Shown piece by piece: positions 38,174 to 48,601 of a stretch of DNA of 64,000 nt. The stretch is taken from assembly GCA_023258975.1 (NCBI GenBank), contig JAHFRD010000002.1, positions 248,001-312,000 on the forward strand, read 5' to 3'. Position numbers and translations under genes: made by a program. A model generated the notes under the pieces. The model was not told the DNA's origin. It saw nothing but the letters and a program-made list of their open reading frames with translations, and made no database searches. The stretch is from Hydrogenophilales bacterium. GTDB taxonomy: Bacteria; Pseudomonadota; Gammaproteobacteria; Burkholderiales; Thiobacillaceae. Each line of letters opens with the position of its first letter. The stretch's first letter is position 1.

Positions 38174-40585
38174 TCATGTCCCGACCTCCCGCCGCAGCGC
38201 CGGGTGATCGGCTTGCGGACGGTCGAGGTGGTAGCCCTGCGCCATATCGACCCCTAGTTCGGCGAGCAGATTCAGGGTCGCCTCGTCTTCCACGAATTCC
38301 GCCACCGTGCGCTTGCCGAGGCCGCGCGCGACTTCCACCATGCCACGCACGAAGACCTGATTGTCGTGGTCATGGGGCAGGTCGCGGATGAACATGCCAT
38401 CGAGCTTGATGGTGTCGACCCGGATGTGTTTGAGATAGGCGAAGGATGCGAAGCCGGCGCCGAAGTCGTCCAGGCAGACGCCGCAGCCGGTCGCCTGGAG
38501 CGCGCCGATGAAGCGTTGCGCGTCGGTGAGATCGGACACGGCGGCGGTTTCCGTCACTTCGATCAACAGGCGTGCCGGTTCGATATTCCGGCCGCGCAGC
38601 AGATCGGCGATATGGCCGGGCAGGCCGGGGTCGTCGAAGGAACGCCCGGAAATGTTGACGGCGATGGATGGCCCGGCCGGGTGATCCGCGAGCAGCCGCG
38701 CCACCTGGGCAAGCACCCAGCGGTCGATTTCCAGAATCTTGTTGCTCTTTTCCGCCACCGGGATGAACTGGCCGGGGGAGACCAGTTCGCCCGTGTTTGC
38801 GTCGCGCAGGCGAATCAGCGCTTCCAGATGGGATAGCCGGCGGTCGCGTACCCCATAGACGCCCTGGAAGTGGAGTTCGAACAGATTGGTGTTGAGCGCG
38901 GTCGCCAAGCGTTCGTTCCAGGACAGGCGGTTGACCATTTCCGGCGCGGTGTCGAGGTCGGCGCGATACAGGCGCCAGGCGTTCTTGCCGGCCTGCTTGG
39001 CCTGGTACATGGCAGCGTCGGCGCAGGCCACCATCTGATCCTGGTCGGCGGCATGCCGCGGGTAGAGGGCGATCCCCAGACTGGAGGAAATATGCAGGGT
39101 GCGTCCATCGAAGCGGAAGGGAATCGCGGCGATGGCGCGCACGATGCGCTCGGCCAGAGCTTGCGCCTGAGCCTGTTCCGCATAGGGCAGGAGCACGGCG
39201 AATTCATCGCCACCCAGGCGAAACAGCATCTCGTTCTTGCGTATGAGTCCGGAAACCTCGCCGGCCACGCGGATCAGCAGGGCATCCCCGGCGGTGTGGC
39301 CGAAATGGTCGTTGATCGCCTTGAACTCGTCGAGGTCGAAATACAGCAGCGCGGAGAGGTCGCCCTGGCGCATGGATTCGGCCAGCGCGCGTTCCAGTTC
39401 GATCTGGAAGCGGTGCCGGTTGAACAGGCCGGTGAGCGAGTCGCGTTCCGCCAGATAAAGCAGTTGTTCGGCGGTCTGGCGCTCGCGCGTCACGTCCTCG
39501 TAGATCCAGAGATGGCCGATGAAATGGCGGTCGCGCTCGAATACCGGGTAACTCAACTGCGTGGCGATGCGGCCATCCTTGACCACGATGTCGAGGCTTT
39601 CGCCCTGCTCGCGCCCGGCCAGCATGGTTTCGATGTGGCTGGCGAAATGGCCGGGTTGCAGCAGTTTGCAGGCGCTGCGCGCGAACACCTCGCGCGGCTG
39701 CCAGCCCACCAGATCCTCGCTTTCCGGGATCAGCCAGAGACGGTTGAAGGCGGGATTGTGATAGACCACGCGGCCATCCGCGCCGACGAACAGGATGCCC
39801 AGGTTCATCGCGGAAAGCAGGGCCTGCAGGCGGGCATGCTCGGCTTCCGACTCGGCCAGATAGGTTTGCGTGCGCGCTTCCGATTCGTGCAGCGCGCTGA
39901 TGCGGCCGTGCAATTGCCGCGCCATTTCCTGGAAGGCGGCGGACAGGCGGCCCACTTCATCGAACGCGGGGGCCGGCAGACGGGCGCCGAAGTCGCCCCC
40001 GGCCAGCGCCCGGCTGGCTTCGGTGAGCAGCGCCAGCCTGCGTGTCAACAGATAGCCGATGAGAGAGAGGGTGAGAAAGGTCGACAGCACCGCCGCCAGG
40101 CCGGCATAGACACCCTGGCGCAGCACGCGCGCGCGCGCCGCATTGAGGAAGTCTGTGGCGATGCCGAAATGCAGGCGCCCGTATTCGGTTCCGGCGAGGC
40201 GAATGGAAATCACCGTGTCGTACACCGGGTCGTCGTCGCTCAATTGGCCGTCCACCGTCGGCAGCGCTTCTTCGGCGGTGATGCCGGCCGCCGCCAGACG
40301 ATGCCCATTCGGCCCCAGCAGAACCAGGTAGCGATAGGCGCCGTTGCCGCGCGCCTCGCTGAGAATATCCTGTAGGGCGGCGTAGTCGCGCTGCATCAGA
40401 CGGGGGGCCAGGGCGGCGTTGAGCAGGGGGATCGCGCTGTCCACCCGTAGCCGGGCTTTGCGGATGAGTTCTTCCTCGGTCAGGCGCACATTGCTGAATA
40501 CCAGGAGGCCGAGGATCAGCGCCTCGACCAGCAGACCGGCCAGGGTGAGCTTGAGCCAGAGCGGCGGGCGCGGATAACGGCGCAT
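38174..40585 (-). CDS. Membrane GGDEF-EAL receptor with periplasmic sensor, HAMP and PAS
   Basis: 803 residues. Two transmembrane helices (about 10-30 and 155-180) flank a periplasmic domain of about 125 residues. A HAMP (about 180-235, LLTRRLALLTEASRALAGGD) and PAS region (about 250-365) follow. The GGDEF domain keeps GGDEF but its inhibitory site is RKNE instead of RxxD. The EAL domain has EALIRLRD, AVNISGRSFDD, LLIEVTETA, DDFGAGFASFAYLK and QGYHLDRP; the lysine and acidic residues are present. It may make or break c-di-GMP; the direction cannot be told. The start shares a base with the PhnD-like stop. Confidence 0.93.
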   Translation of the reverse strand: MRRYPRPPLWLKLTLAGLLVEALILGLLVFSNVRLTEEELIRKARLRVDSAIPLLNAALAPRLMQRDYAALQDILSEARGNGAYRYLVLLGPNGHRLAAAGITAEEALPTVDGQLSDDDPVYDTVISIRLAGTEYGRLHFGIATDFLNAARARVLRQGVYAGLAAVLSTFLTLSLIGYLLTRRLALLTEASRALAGGDFGARLPAPAFDEVGRLSAAFQEMARQLHGRISALHESEARTQTYLAESEAEHARLQALLSAMNLGILFVGADGRVVYHNPAFNRLWLIPESEDLVGWQPREVFARSACKLLQPGHFASHIETMLAGREQGESLDIVVKDGRIATQLSYPVFERDRHFIGHLWIYEDVTRERQTAEQLLYLAERDSLTGLFNRHRFQIELERALAESMRQGDLSALLYFDLDEFKAINDHFGHTAGDALLIRVAGEVSGLIRKNEMLFRLGGDEFAVLLPYAEQAQAQALAERIVRAIAAIPFRFDGRTLHISSSLGIALYPRHAADQDQMVACADAAMYQAKQAGKNAWRLYRADLDTAPEMVNRLSWNERLATALNTNLFELHFQGVYGVRDRRLSHLEALIRLRDANTGELVSPGQFIPVAEKSNKILEIDRWVLAQVARLLADHPAGPSIAVNISGRSFDDPGLPGHIADLLRGRNIEPARLLIEVTETAAVSDLTDAQRFIGALQATGCGVCLDDFGAGFASFAYLKHIRVDTIKLDGMFIRDLPHDHDNQVFVRGMVEVARGLGKRTVAEFVEDEATLNLLAELGVDMAQGYHLDRPQADHPALRREVGT

Positions 40586-41451
40586 CAGGGGGCCAGGGCT
40601 TTGCGGGTGGCCTTGAGGTAGGCGTCCACGCGCTTCATGCGCGTTTCATTGGCCGCGACGATGCCGGAGTAGCCGGTGTTGCGCAGAAAGTCGATGCCCT
40701 CGGCCTCGGCTGGAAATTCCAGCAGCAGCTTTTTCAGTTGTTCCACCTGGACGCGCGGCGCCTCCGGCCGCGCCAGAAAGACAAAGGCGGGGATGTCGGC
40801 GATGTGTTTCTGCGCTACCAGTTTGCGGCGCGAAGATTCGGGGATTTGCAGCAGGCCCTGGCTGGTGGTGACGGCGGCGACGGAAAGACCGGTGACCAGC
40901 GAATAGGCGACGCTGGCATGGGTGCGGTGCTCCGTGACGCGATAGTCGCGATCCGCCTCCAGACCCTGTTCTTCGAGGTAACTCAGCGTGGCCATGACGG
41001 TGACGGCGAGGCGGTCGATCACCGCCAGTTGCTTGCCGCGCAGGTCACCGAGGCCGGCAAGCGGGTGATCGGACGAGTAGACCAGCAGGGCGTCATGGTC
41101 CGGGGTGAACTGCGCCAGCGCCTGGAAGCCCGCGTCTTTCTGCGCCAGGCGCGCGAAATGCGAGGGGGTGATGGTGAGATCGAAGTCACCCCGCAGCGTG
41201 CGCGCCTGGAAGCGGGCGAAATCCGCCGCGCTTTCGACGCGCACCGGTTGCTTCAGGTGCTTCTCCAGATATGCCCGCATCGGCTCGTGGCGCTCCGCCA
41301 GCACCCGCGCGCCGTGGATGGGCGGGACGCCGAGCGTGAAGGTCGGGTCGGCCCGCGCGGCGAGTGGCTGGAGACCCGCTTGCAGGCCGAACAGCAGCCC
41401 CAGCAGGAAGCCCGCCTGCGGGCCGAGCAACAGGCCGAACAACCGCCTCAT
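40585..41451 (-). CDS. PhnD-like periplasmic phosphate/phosphonate-binding family protein
   Basis: 288 residues. A hydrophobic signal peptide rich in Leu/Gly (about 1-33) precedes a type 2 periplasmic-binding fold of the PhnD/PF12974 kind: TFTLGVPPIHGARVLAERHEPM, RTLRGDFDLTITPSHFARLAQ, LGDLRGKQLAVIDRLAV and IPAFVFLARPEA. No permease or ATPase of an ABC transporter is near. It overlaps argA by ATGA and the GGDEF-EAL gene by TGATG. The likeliest role is to bind a ligand and present it to the GGDEF-EAL receptor's periplasmic domain; that is inference. Confidence 0.8.
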   Translation of the reverse strand: MRRLFGLLLGPQAGFLLGLLFGLQAGLQPLAARADPTFTLGVPPIHGARVLAERHEPMRAYLEKHLKQPVRVESAADFARFQARTLRGDFDLTITPSHFARLAQKDAGFQALAQFTPDHDALLVYSSDHPLAGLGDLRGKQLAVIDRLAVTVMATLSYLEEQGLEADRDYRVTEHRTHASVAYSLVTGLSVAAVTTSQGLLQIPESSRRKLVAQKHIADIPAFVFLARPEAPRVQVEQLKKLLLEFPAEAEGIDFLRNTGYSGIVAANETRMKRVDAYLKATRKALAP

Positions 41452-42770
41452 GCCGGCTCCAGCCGCTTGACCAGCACCTTGGAGCGGCGTTGCCAGTTGT
41501 ACATGGCCTGGCGCGGCGCCGGCAGGTCTTCCGGGCCGCCCAGGGCGAAGCCGCGTTCAATGAACCAGTGCGCGGTGCGCGTGGTGAGCACGAACAACTG
41601 GCTCAGGCCGAGCTCCCTGGCGGCTTCCTCGGCCGCCGCGAGGAGGGCGTCGCCGCGGCCGCCACGCTGGAATTCCGGCGCCACCGCCAGGCAGGCCATT
41701 TCGGCCGCGCCCGCCTCGGGAAAGGGGTAGAGCGCCACGCAACCGACGATGCGGCCATCCAGTTCGTCGACGAAGAACTGCTCCACTTCCTGTTCCAGCA
41801 ACTCGCGCGAGCGCCGCACCAGGATGCCATCGGCCTCCAGCGGCTCGATCACCGAGAGGATGCCGCCGACGTCGTCGATGCTGGCCGGACGCAGGCTTTC
41901 CACGGATTGCCGCGTAATCATGGTGCCGACGCCGGCATGGGTGAACAGCTCCATGAGCAGGGCGCCATCGACATCCGCGCTGACCAGATGCACCTTCGCC
42001 ACCCCTTTCTTGCAGGCATGCGCGGCGTGCGGCAGATACAGCTTCATGTCGCCCTCCGGCAGGTCGCGCAGCAGCCTGGGCACCTGCGCGGCGGTCACCC
42101 GGTTGATGCGGCGCCCCCGGGCATCGACGGTGTCGCCGTGGTCGAGGATGAACACCAGCTTGTCCGCCGCCAGGGCGATGGCGGCCTGGGTGGCCACCTC
42201 TTCCAGGGTGAGGTTGAACACCTCGCCGGTGGGGGAATAGCCGATGGGGGAGAGCAGGACGATCTCGCCGGCGTTAAGGCGGTCACGGATGGGGGCGACG
42301 GCGATCTTGCGCACCTCGCCGGTGAATTGCAGATCGACGCCATCCACCACGCCGGCCGGCTGCGCAGTGACGTAGTTGCCGGAAGCAACGCGAATCTCGG
42401 CGCCGGCCATCGGCGTGTTGGGCAGGCCCACGGAAAGCAGGCTTTCGATATCCACCCGCACCGAGCCGACCGCGTCCTTGACGTGCTCCAGCGCCTCCGC
42501 GTCGGTCACCCGGCGACCGCGCACGTATTGCGCCTCGGCAGCCAGTCTCTCCTCCACCTGCGGCCGCACGCCATGCACCAGAACCAGGCGCACGCCAAGC
42601 GCGTTGAGCAGATTGATGTCGTAGACCAGATCGACAAAGTCCTCGCGCAGCATCGCGTCGCCGCCGAAAGCCAGAACGAAGGTCTTGCCGCGAAACGCGT
42701 GGATATAGGGCGCGGCCGCGCGAAACCACTCGACGAAGGCGGTGGCGTTCGCTTCCCCTGTTTTCGACAT
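41448..42770 (-). CDS. argA: Amino-acid N-acetyltransferase (ArgA, glutamate N-acetyltransferase)
   Basis: 440 residues from ATG 42770 after AGAGGGG; an in-frame ATG upstream would add 41 poorly conserved residues. The N-terminal kinase-like domain (about 20-290; VLAFGGDAMLREDFVDLVYDINLLNALGVRLVLVHGVRPQ) and the C-terminal GNAT domain (about 295-440; EFQRGGRGDALLAAAEEAAREL) are the ArgA pair. It makes N-acetylglutamate, the first step of arginine synthesis. Allosteric arginine inhibition is usual for the family. Downstream it overlaps the PhnD-like gene, so that gene depends on this transcript. Confidence 0.94.
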   Translation of the reverse strand: MSKTGEANATAFVEWFRAAAPYIHAFRGKTFVLAFGGDAMLREDFVDLVYDINLLNALGVRLVLVHGVRPQVEERLAAEAQYVRGRRVTDAEALEHVKDAVGSVRVDIESLLSVGLPNTPMAGAEIRVASGNYVTAQPAGVVDGVDLQFTGEVRKIAVAPIRDRLNAGEIVLLSPIGYSPTGEVFNLTLEEVATQAAIALAADKLVFILDHGDTVDARGRRINRVTAAQVPRLLRDLPEGDMKLYLPHAAHACKKGVAKVHLVSADVDGALLMELFTHAGVGTMITRQSVESLRPASIDDVGGILSVIEPLEADGILVRRSRELLEQEVEQFFVDELDGRIVGCVALYPFPEAGAAEMACLAVAPEFQRGGRGDALLAAAEEAARELGLSQLFVLTTRTAHWFIERGFALGGPEDLPAPRQAMYNWQRRSKVLVKRLEPA

Positions 42771-42911
42771 GATTCCGACCCCCCTCTCTAAAGAAATATA
42801 ATCAATTGATTCAAAAGGAATATTTTGCGCCATGTAGCGCATGGCTTCCAGCCTGCGTCTTTTGAAGATGCCGACGATGTTACGGCGGAACACCGGAAAA
42901 CTTGAGGTGGA

Positions 42912-43658
42912 CTACCTGAAATCCCCCCATACCGCCTGCATCGCGGCCAGCGCCGCCAGCGCCGCCGTTTCGGTGCGCAGCACGCGCGGCCCCAGGCGCA
43001 GGCCGAGGAAACCGGCGGCGCGCGCCAGTTTGCGTTCGGCCGGGTCGAAGCCGCCCTCGGGGCCGGCGAGCAGGAGGATGGGAGATGTGGAAAATGAAGT
43101 GGGCGGCGGCAGATCACGCAGGCCGAGTTCGCCCTCCGGGTCGAGCAGCAGCTTCAGCGTTTCCGTTTCATGGGCGATGCCACGTTGCCAGTCAACGAAT
43201 TCCCGGATTTCCGCCACCGGCGGCAGCACATTGCGGCCGCACTGCTCGCAGGCGGAATTCACCACGCCATGCCAGTGCGTGCGCCGTCTGATCGCCTTGT
43301 CCGCAGACAGGCGCACCACCGTGCGCCGCATGGTCAGCGGCTGGATCGCGGATACCCCCAGTTCCACCGCCTTTTGCAGGGTGTAATCCATGCGTTCGCC
43401 CGTGGAGATGCCCTGCGCCAGATGCACCTGGAGCGGCGATTCCCGCGCGGGTTCATGGCGGGAATCGAGGCGAACCGTCGCGCCCTTGCCACCGCAATTT
43501 TCCAGCACGCCGTGATATTCGGCGCCGTCGCCGTTGAACAACACCACGGCCGCGCCTGCGCGCAGGCGCAGGACGCCGATGGCGTGGCGCGCCACCGCAT
43601 CGGGCAGCGCCACAAGGTGGCCGGGGGCGAGAGCGAGATCACAGTGGAAGCGCGGCAT
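42912..43658 (-). CDS. rsmE: 16S rRNA (uridine1498-N3)-methyltransferase
   Basis: 248 residues from ATG 43658 (MPRFHCD). Family motifs: HAIGVLRLRAGAAVVLFNGDGAEYHGVLE, LAQGISTGERMDYTLQKAVELGVSAIQPL and the SPOUT knot region LLAGPEGGFDPAERKLARAAGFLGLRLGPRVLRTETAALAAL. Methylates U1498 of 16S rRNA. A longer upstream frame lacks a ribosome site. Nothing in the sequence suggests truncation. Confidence 0.95.
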   Translation of the reverse strand: MPRFHCDLALAPGHLVALPDAVARHAIGVLRLRAGAAVVLFNGDGAEYHGVLENCGGKGATVRLDSRHEPARESPLQVHLAQGISTGERMDYTLQKAVELGVSAIQPLTMRRTVVRLSADKAIRRRTHWHGVVNSACEQCGRNVLPPVAEIREFVDWQRGIAHETETLKLLLDPEGELGLRDLPPPTSFSTSPILLLAGPEGGFDPAERKLARAAGFLGLRLGPRVLRTETAALAALAAMQAVWGDFR

Positions 43659-43727
43659 GGACGGCGAGGTCGGGGTTTTGACGGGTGCTATTATCGGCCG
43701 CACTCAATCTATTGGCGGAGTCTTGAG

Positions 43728-44279
43728 ATGGTGCGTATGGAAACACCGGTCTGCGATTTCGGCTGGAAAGCCCCGGATTTCAGCCTGCCCGGCGTCGATG
43801 GCAAGACCTGGACGTTGCGCGACGCCGCCGGCCCGAACGGGCTCCTGGTCATGTTCATCTGCAACCATTGCCCTTATGTGAAGGCGGTGATCGACCGCAT
43901 CACGCGCGACGTGGCGGAACTGAAGACATTGGGTGTCGGCGCCATCGCCATCATGTCCAACGACCCCGCCGAGTATCCGGAAGACGGTTTCGAGAACATG
44001 AAGCGCATCGCCCATGAACGGGGTTTCCCCATGCCTTATGTGCTGGATGCCAGCCAGGAAGTCGCGCGCCAATATGATGCCGTCTGCACCCCCGACTTCT
44101 TCGGCTTCAACCGCGATTTGGAACTGCAATATCGCGGCCGCCTCGACGCATCGCGCAAGGAGGCCGCGCCCGATGCCCGGCGCGACCTGTTCGAAGCCAT
44201 GAAACAGGTGGCTGAAACCGGAAAGGGGCCAGCCGAGCAGATTCCCAGCATGGGCTGTTCGATCAAATGGCGGGAATGA
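43728..44279 (+). CDS. Redoxin-family (AhpC/TSA-like) thiol protein
   Basis: 183 residues from ATG 43728 after GGAG. The thioredoxin-fold peptide KAPDFSLPGVDGKTWTLRDA and MFICNHCPYVKAVIDRI contain a CNHC-P-Y active site in the place where peroxiredoxins have a single Cys, which is characteristic of an uncharacterised redoxin family with likely thiol-disulfide activity. DAVCTPDFFGFNRDLELQYRG gives the cis-proline region. It overlaps the next gene by the ATGA pattern. Exact reaction unknown. Confidence 0.85.
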   Translation: MVRMETPVCDFGWKAPDFSLPGVDGKTWTLRDAAGPNGLLVMFICNHCPYVKAVIDRITRDVAELKTLGVGAIAIMSNDPAEYPEDGFENMKRIAHERGFPMPYVLDASQEVARQYDAVCTPDFFGFNRDLELQYRGRLDASRKEAAPDARRDLFEAMKQVAETGKGPAEQIPSMGCSIKWRE

Positions 44280-45076
44280 AAACGCTCCTGGATCAGGTCA
44301 TCGCCGCCGCCCGCGAAGTCGGGCGCGAGGAGATCATGCCGCGCTATCTCAAGGTCGCGCACCAGCGCAAGATGGACGGCAGCCTGCTCACCGAGGCCGA
44401 TCTCGCCGCGCAGAGCGCCTTGTTCGAGCGGCTGCGCGCCATCGCTCCTTATCCCATGCTGGGCGAGGAAATGAGCGAGGCGGAGCAGCACGAGGTCTGG
44501 AATCGGGGCGATGCCGGTTTCTGGTGCGTGGACCCCATCGACGGCACCAGCAACTTTGTCAACGGCCTGCCCTTCTTCGCGGTTTCCATTGCCCTGGTTC
44601 GGCAGGGCCGCGCCGTGCTTGGCGTGGTCTACGACCCTCAGGCGGACGAGGCTTTCCACGCCAGCGAGGGCGGCGGTGCCTGGCTGAATGGCGATGCGCT
44701 GCCGTTGAAATTGCCCCCCGACAGGTTGAATCGCTGCATGGCCGGCATCGACCTGAAGCGCATCGACCGCACCCTGGCCGGAAACCTGGCGCGAGAGCAC
44801 CCGTTCGCCTCGCAGCGCAACCTGGGCGCCAGCACCCTGGACTGGTGCTACGTCGCCGCCGGCCGCCTGCACATCTACCTGCATGGCGGCCAGAAGATGT
44901 GGGACTACGCCGCCGGCTGGCTGATCCTGAAGGAAGCAGGCGGCGCCGTCAGCGGCCTGAATGGCGCCGACTTCCTGGCGGCGGACCCCTGGTGCCGCCC
45001 GGTGCTGGCGGCGCAAACCCCGGAACTGTTGGCGCAATGGCAAGGCTGGGTGGCCGGCGCGCTGAAATCCACGTAG
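44276..45076 (+). CDS. Inositol monophosphatase-family phosphatase
   Basis: 266 residues from ATG 44276, which overlaps the redoxin stop. The metal-binding motifs of the family are seen: LTEADLAAQ, GEEMSE, WCVDPIDGTSNFVNGLPFF and MWDYAAGWLILKEAGG. Substrates in the family include myo-inositol phosphate, PAP (CysQ) and histidinol phosphate (HisN); the sequence does not decide. A GCCGGGGA-ATT-TTCCCGGC stem at about 45098 follows, without a T-tract. Confidence 0.88.
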   Translation: MKTLLDQVIAAAREVGREEIMPRYLKVAHQRKMDGSLLTEADLAAQSALFERLRAIAPYPMLGEEMSEAEQHEVWNRGDAGFWCVDPIDGTSNFVNGLPFFAVSIALVRQGRAVLGVVYDPQADEAFHASEGGGAWLNGDALPLKLPPDRLNRCMAGIDLKRIDRTLAGNLAREHPFASQRNLGASTLDWCYVAAGRLHIYLHGGQKMWDYAAGWLILKEAGGAVSGLNGADFLAADPWCRPVLAAQTPELLAQWQGWVAGALKST

Positions 45077-45325
45077 AACTGACGTTTTCCGAATGCCGGG
45101 GAATTTTCCCGGCGGGGGGACAATCAAGGTCGCCTGACGAGGTGTTCGCAAGGTCGCGACCAATATCGTTGTGCGCCGCACCAGAAGCGGCTTCCCGGTG
45201 GATTCCATAAGCGAGCGACAACGGCATATAAAAACATTTTAATTTTCCCCGACATCACCCCAACCTCCGCGTGAATCAAGGCCGCAAGGCCGGTTGCGCG
45301 GCACTGGACAGGGCTTTCGGGAGCT

Positions 45326-45363
45326 TATGGGGCTTGCTCTGGCATATGGGGCTTGCACATAAT
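45326..45363 (+). promoter_or_regulatory. tkt promoter with two 12-bp direct repeats
   Basis: TATGGGGCTTGC occurs at 45326-45337 and 45345-45356, 19 bases apart. Within them TTGCTC at 45334-45339 and CATAAT at 45358-45363 form a -35/-10 pair with an 18-base spacer. Repeats in this position suggest a regulator site controlling the carbon operon. Elsewhere in the 345-base gap nothing else was recognised. Confidence 0.5.
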
Positions 45364-45422
45364 CAAAACTTTCCGCCCGGACTGGGTGTTGATACCGGTT
45401 TTTTTCTTGAGGAATCAAAAAC

Positions 45423-47411
45423 ATGGCAACACGTAACGATCTCGCGAACGCCATCCGCGCCCTGGCGATGGATGCTGTGCAGAAAGCCAATTCCGGCCAC
45501 CCCGGCGCGCCCATGGGTATGGCGGAAATTTCGGAAGTGGTGTGGAACCACCACATGCGCCATAACCCGGCCAACCCCAAGTGGCCTGACCGCGACCGCT
45601 TCGTGCTGTCCAACGGCCACGGCTCCATGCTGATCTACGCCCTGCTGCACCTGACCGGCTACGACGTCAGCATCGACGACATCAAGAGCTTCCGCCAACT
45701 GCACTCCAGGACTCCGGGCCACCCCGAATACGGCTACACCCCCGGCGTCGAAACCACCACCGGCCCGCTGGGCCAGGGCATCACCAACGCGGTCGGCATG
45801 GCGCTGGCCGAGAAGCTGATGGCGCACGAGTTCAACAAACCCGGCCTCGACATCGTCAACCATCACACTTACGTGTTCATGGGCGACGGCTGCATGATGG
45901 AAGGCATTTCGCACGAAGCCTGCGCCCTGGCCGGCACCTGGCACCTGAACAAGCTGATCGCCTTCTGGGACGACAACGGCATCTCCATCGACGGCCACAC
46001 CGACGGCTGGTTCACCGACGACACCCCGAAGCGTTTCGAGGCCTATGGCTGGAACGTCATCGCCAACGTCAACGGCCATGACGCCGTCGCCGTGGAAGCC
46101 GCCGTGCAGAAAGCCAAGCAGTCCGCCGACAAGCCCACCCTGATCTGCTGCAAGACCATCATCGGCAAGGGTTCCCCGAACAAGGAAGGCACCCACGACG
46201 TGCACGGCGCCGCCCTGGGCAACGCCGAAATCGAGGCCACCCGCAAGCACATCGGCTGGAACCACGAGCCCTTCGTCATTCCCCAGGACGTGTACGACGG
46301 CTGGAATGCCAAGACCAAGGGCGAAGGCCTGGAGAAACTCTGGAGCAACAAGTTCGCCGAGTACGCCGCCCAGTTCCCCGAACTGGCCACCGAATTCAAC
46401 CGCCGCATGAACGGTGAACTGCCCGCCGACTGGGCCGGCCGCGTGCAAGCCGCGCTGGCCACCACCCTGGAAAAGGCCGAGACCGTCGCCACCCGCAAGG
46501 CCAGCCAGCTGGCCATCGAGCGCCTGGTTTCCACCCTGCCCGAGCGCGTCGGTGGTTCCGCCGACCTGACCGGCTCCAACCTGACCAACTGGCCCGGCTG
46601 CCACCCCCTGCACCGCAACCCGGGCGGCAACTACATCTCCTACGGCGTGCGCGAGTTCGGCATGGCGCACATCATGAACGGCATGGCGCTGCATGGCGGC
46701 CTGTTCCCGTTCGGCGGCACTTTCCTGATGTTCTCGGAATACATGCGCAATGCGCTGCGCATGTCCGCGCTGATGAAGCAGCGCGTGGTCTATGTGTTCA
46801 CCCACGACTCCATTGGTCTGGGCGAGGATGGCCCGACCCACCAGCCGGTCGAGCAGACCGCCACCCTGCGCATGATTCCGAACATGACCGTCTGGCGCCC
46901 CTGCGACACCACCGAGACCCTGGTCGCCTGGGCGGCCAGCGTCGAGAAGCTGGACGGCCCGTCCTGCCACATCCTGTCGCGCCAGAACCTGCCCTTCGTC
47001 AAGCGCAGCGATGCCCAGATCGCCGACATCCGCAAGGGTGGCTATGTGATCTCCGATTGCGAAGGCAAGCCTGCGGTCGTGTTGATCGCCACCGGTTCCG
47101 AAGTGGAACTGGCGATGAAGGCGCAGGAAGCCCTGAAGGCCGAGGGCATCGCCGCCCGCGTGGTGTCCATGCCCTCCACCAACGTGTTCGACAAGCAGGA
47201 CAAGGCCTACAAGGACAGCGTGCTGCTGCCCACCGTGCACAAGGTCGCCATCGAAGCCGGCGTCACCGACGGCTGGTGGAAGTACGTCGGCCTGCGCGGT
47301 GCCGTGATCGGCCTCGACCGCTTCGGCGAATCCGCCCCCGCCCCGCTGCTGTTCAAGGAGTTCGGCTTCACCGTCGAGAACGTGGTCGCCAAGGTCAAGG
47401 GCATTCTGTAA
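45423..47411 (+). CDS. tkt: Transketolase
   Basis: 662 residues from ATG 45423, with GAGGAA upstream. Motifs: [58 protein letters not shown] (thiamine diphosphate/Mg) and [18 protein letters not shown] (pyrimidine binding). Transfers two-carbon units in the non-oxidative pentose phosphate or Calvin cycle. It heads a cluster with gap, pgk, pyk and fba, but no RuBisCO or phosphoribulokinase gene is in the window, so Calvin function is not shown. Confidence 0.97.
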   Translation: MATRNDLANAIRALAMDAVQKANSGHPGAPMGMAEISEVVWNHHMRHNPANPKWPDRDRFVLSNGHGSMLIYALLHLTGYDVSIDDIKSFRQLHSRTPGHPEYGYTPGVETTTGPLGQGITNAVGMALAEKLMAHEFNKPGLDIVNHHTYVFMGDGCMMEGISHEACALAGTWHLNKLIAFWDDNGISIDGHTDGWFTDDTPKRFEAYGWNVIANVNGHDAVAVEAAVQKAKQSADKPTLICCKTIIGKGSPNKEGTHDVHGAALGNAEIEATRKHIGWNHEPFVIPQDVYDGWNAKTKGEGLEKLWSNKFAEYAAQFPELATEFNRRMNGELPADWAGRVQAALATTLEKAETVATRKASQLAIERLVSTLPERVGGSADLTGSNLTNWPGCHPLHRNPGGNYISYGVREFGMAHIMNGMALHGGLFPFGGTFLMFSEYMRNALRMSALMKQRVVYVFTHDSIGLGEDGPTHQPVEQTATLRMIPNMTVWRPCDTTETLVAWAASVEKLDGPSCHILSRQNLPFVKRSDAQIADIRKGGYVISDCEGKPAVVLIATGSEVELAMKAQEALKAEGIAARVVSMPSTNVFDKQDKAYKDSVLLPTVHKVAIEAGVTDGWWKYVGLRGAVIGLDRFGESAPAPLLFKEFGFTVENVVAKVKGIL

Positions 47412-47480
47412 ATACCCACTGAATAGGCGGATCGGGGCGGCCTCGCCACCCGATCCGATGTTTTCTTATCAAGGAGATAA

Positions 47481-48482
<1,002 letters not shown>

Positions 48483-48493
48483 GGCAGCGAGTG

Positions 48494-48535
48494 GCGAGTT
48501 GCGAGTGGCAAATGTCAGCCACTTGCGATTCGCCC
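48494..48535 (+). promoter_or_regulatory. Long stem-loop between gap and pgk
   Basis: GGCGAGTTGCGAGTGGC and GCCACTTGCGATTCGCC can form a 17-base stem (three G-U pairs) around an eight-base loop. A C-run, not a T-run, follows, so it looks more like an mRNA processing or stability element than a terminator. Confidence 0.5.
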
Positions 48536-48601
48536 CCCCCCGTGAGCCGTAAGGCCTGAGTCGACTCAGCCCTTACCACTTACTTATCCAGGAGCACCGA
48601 T

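Noticed and set aside
40585..41451. PhnD-like gene considered as part of a phosphonate ABC transporter
   Set aside because: No permease, ATPase or phn metabolic gene anywhere near.
45363..47240. 625-residue frame antisense to tkt
   Set aside because: Same codon-bias shadow; Gly/Val/His-rich with no motifs.
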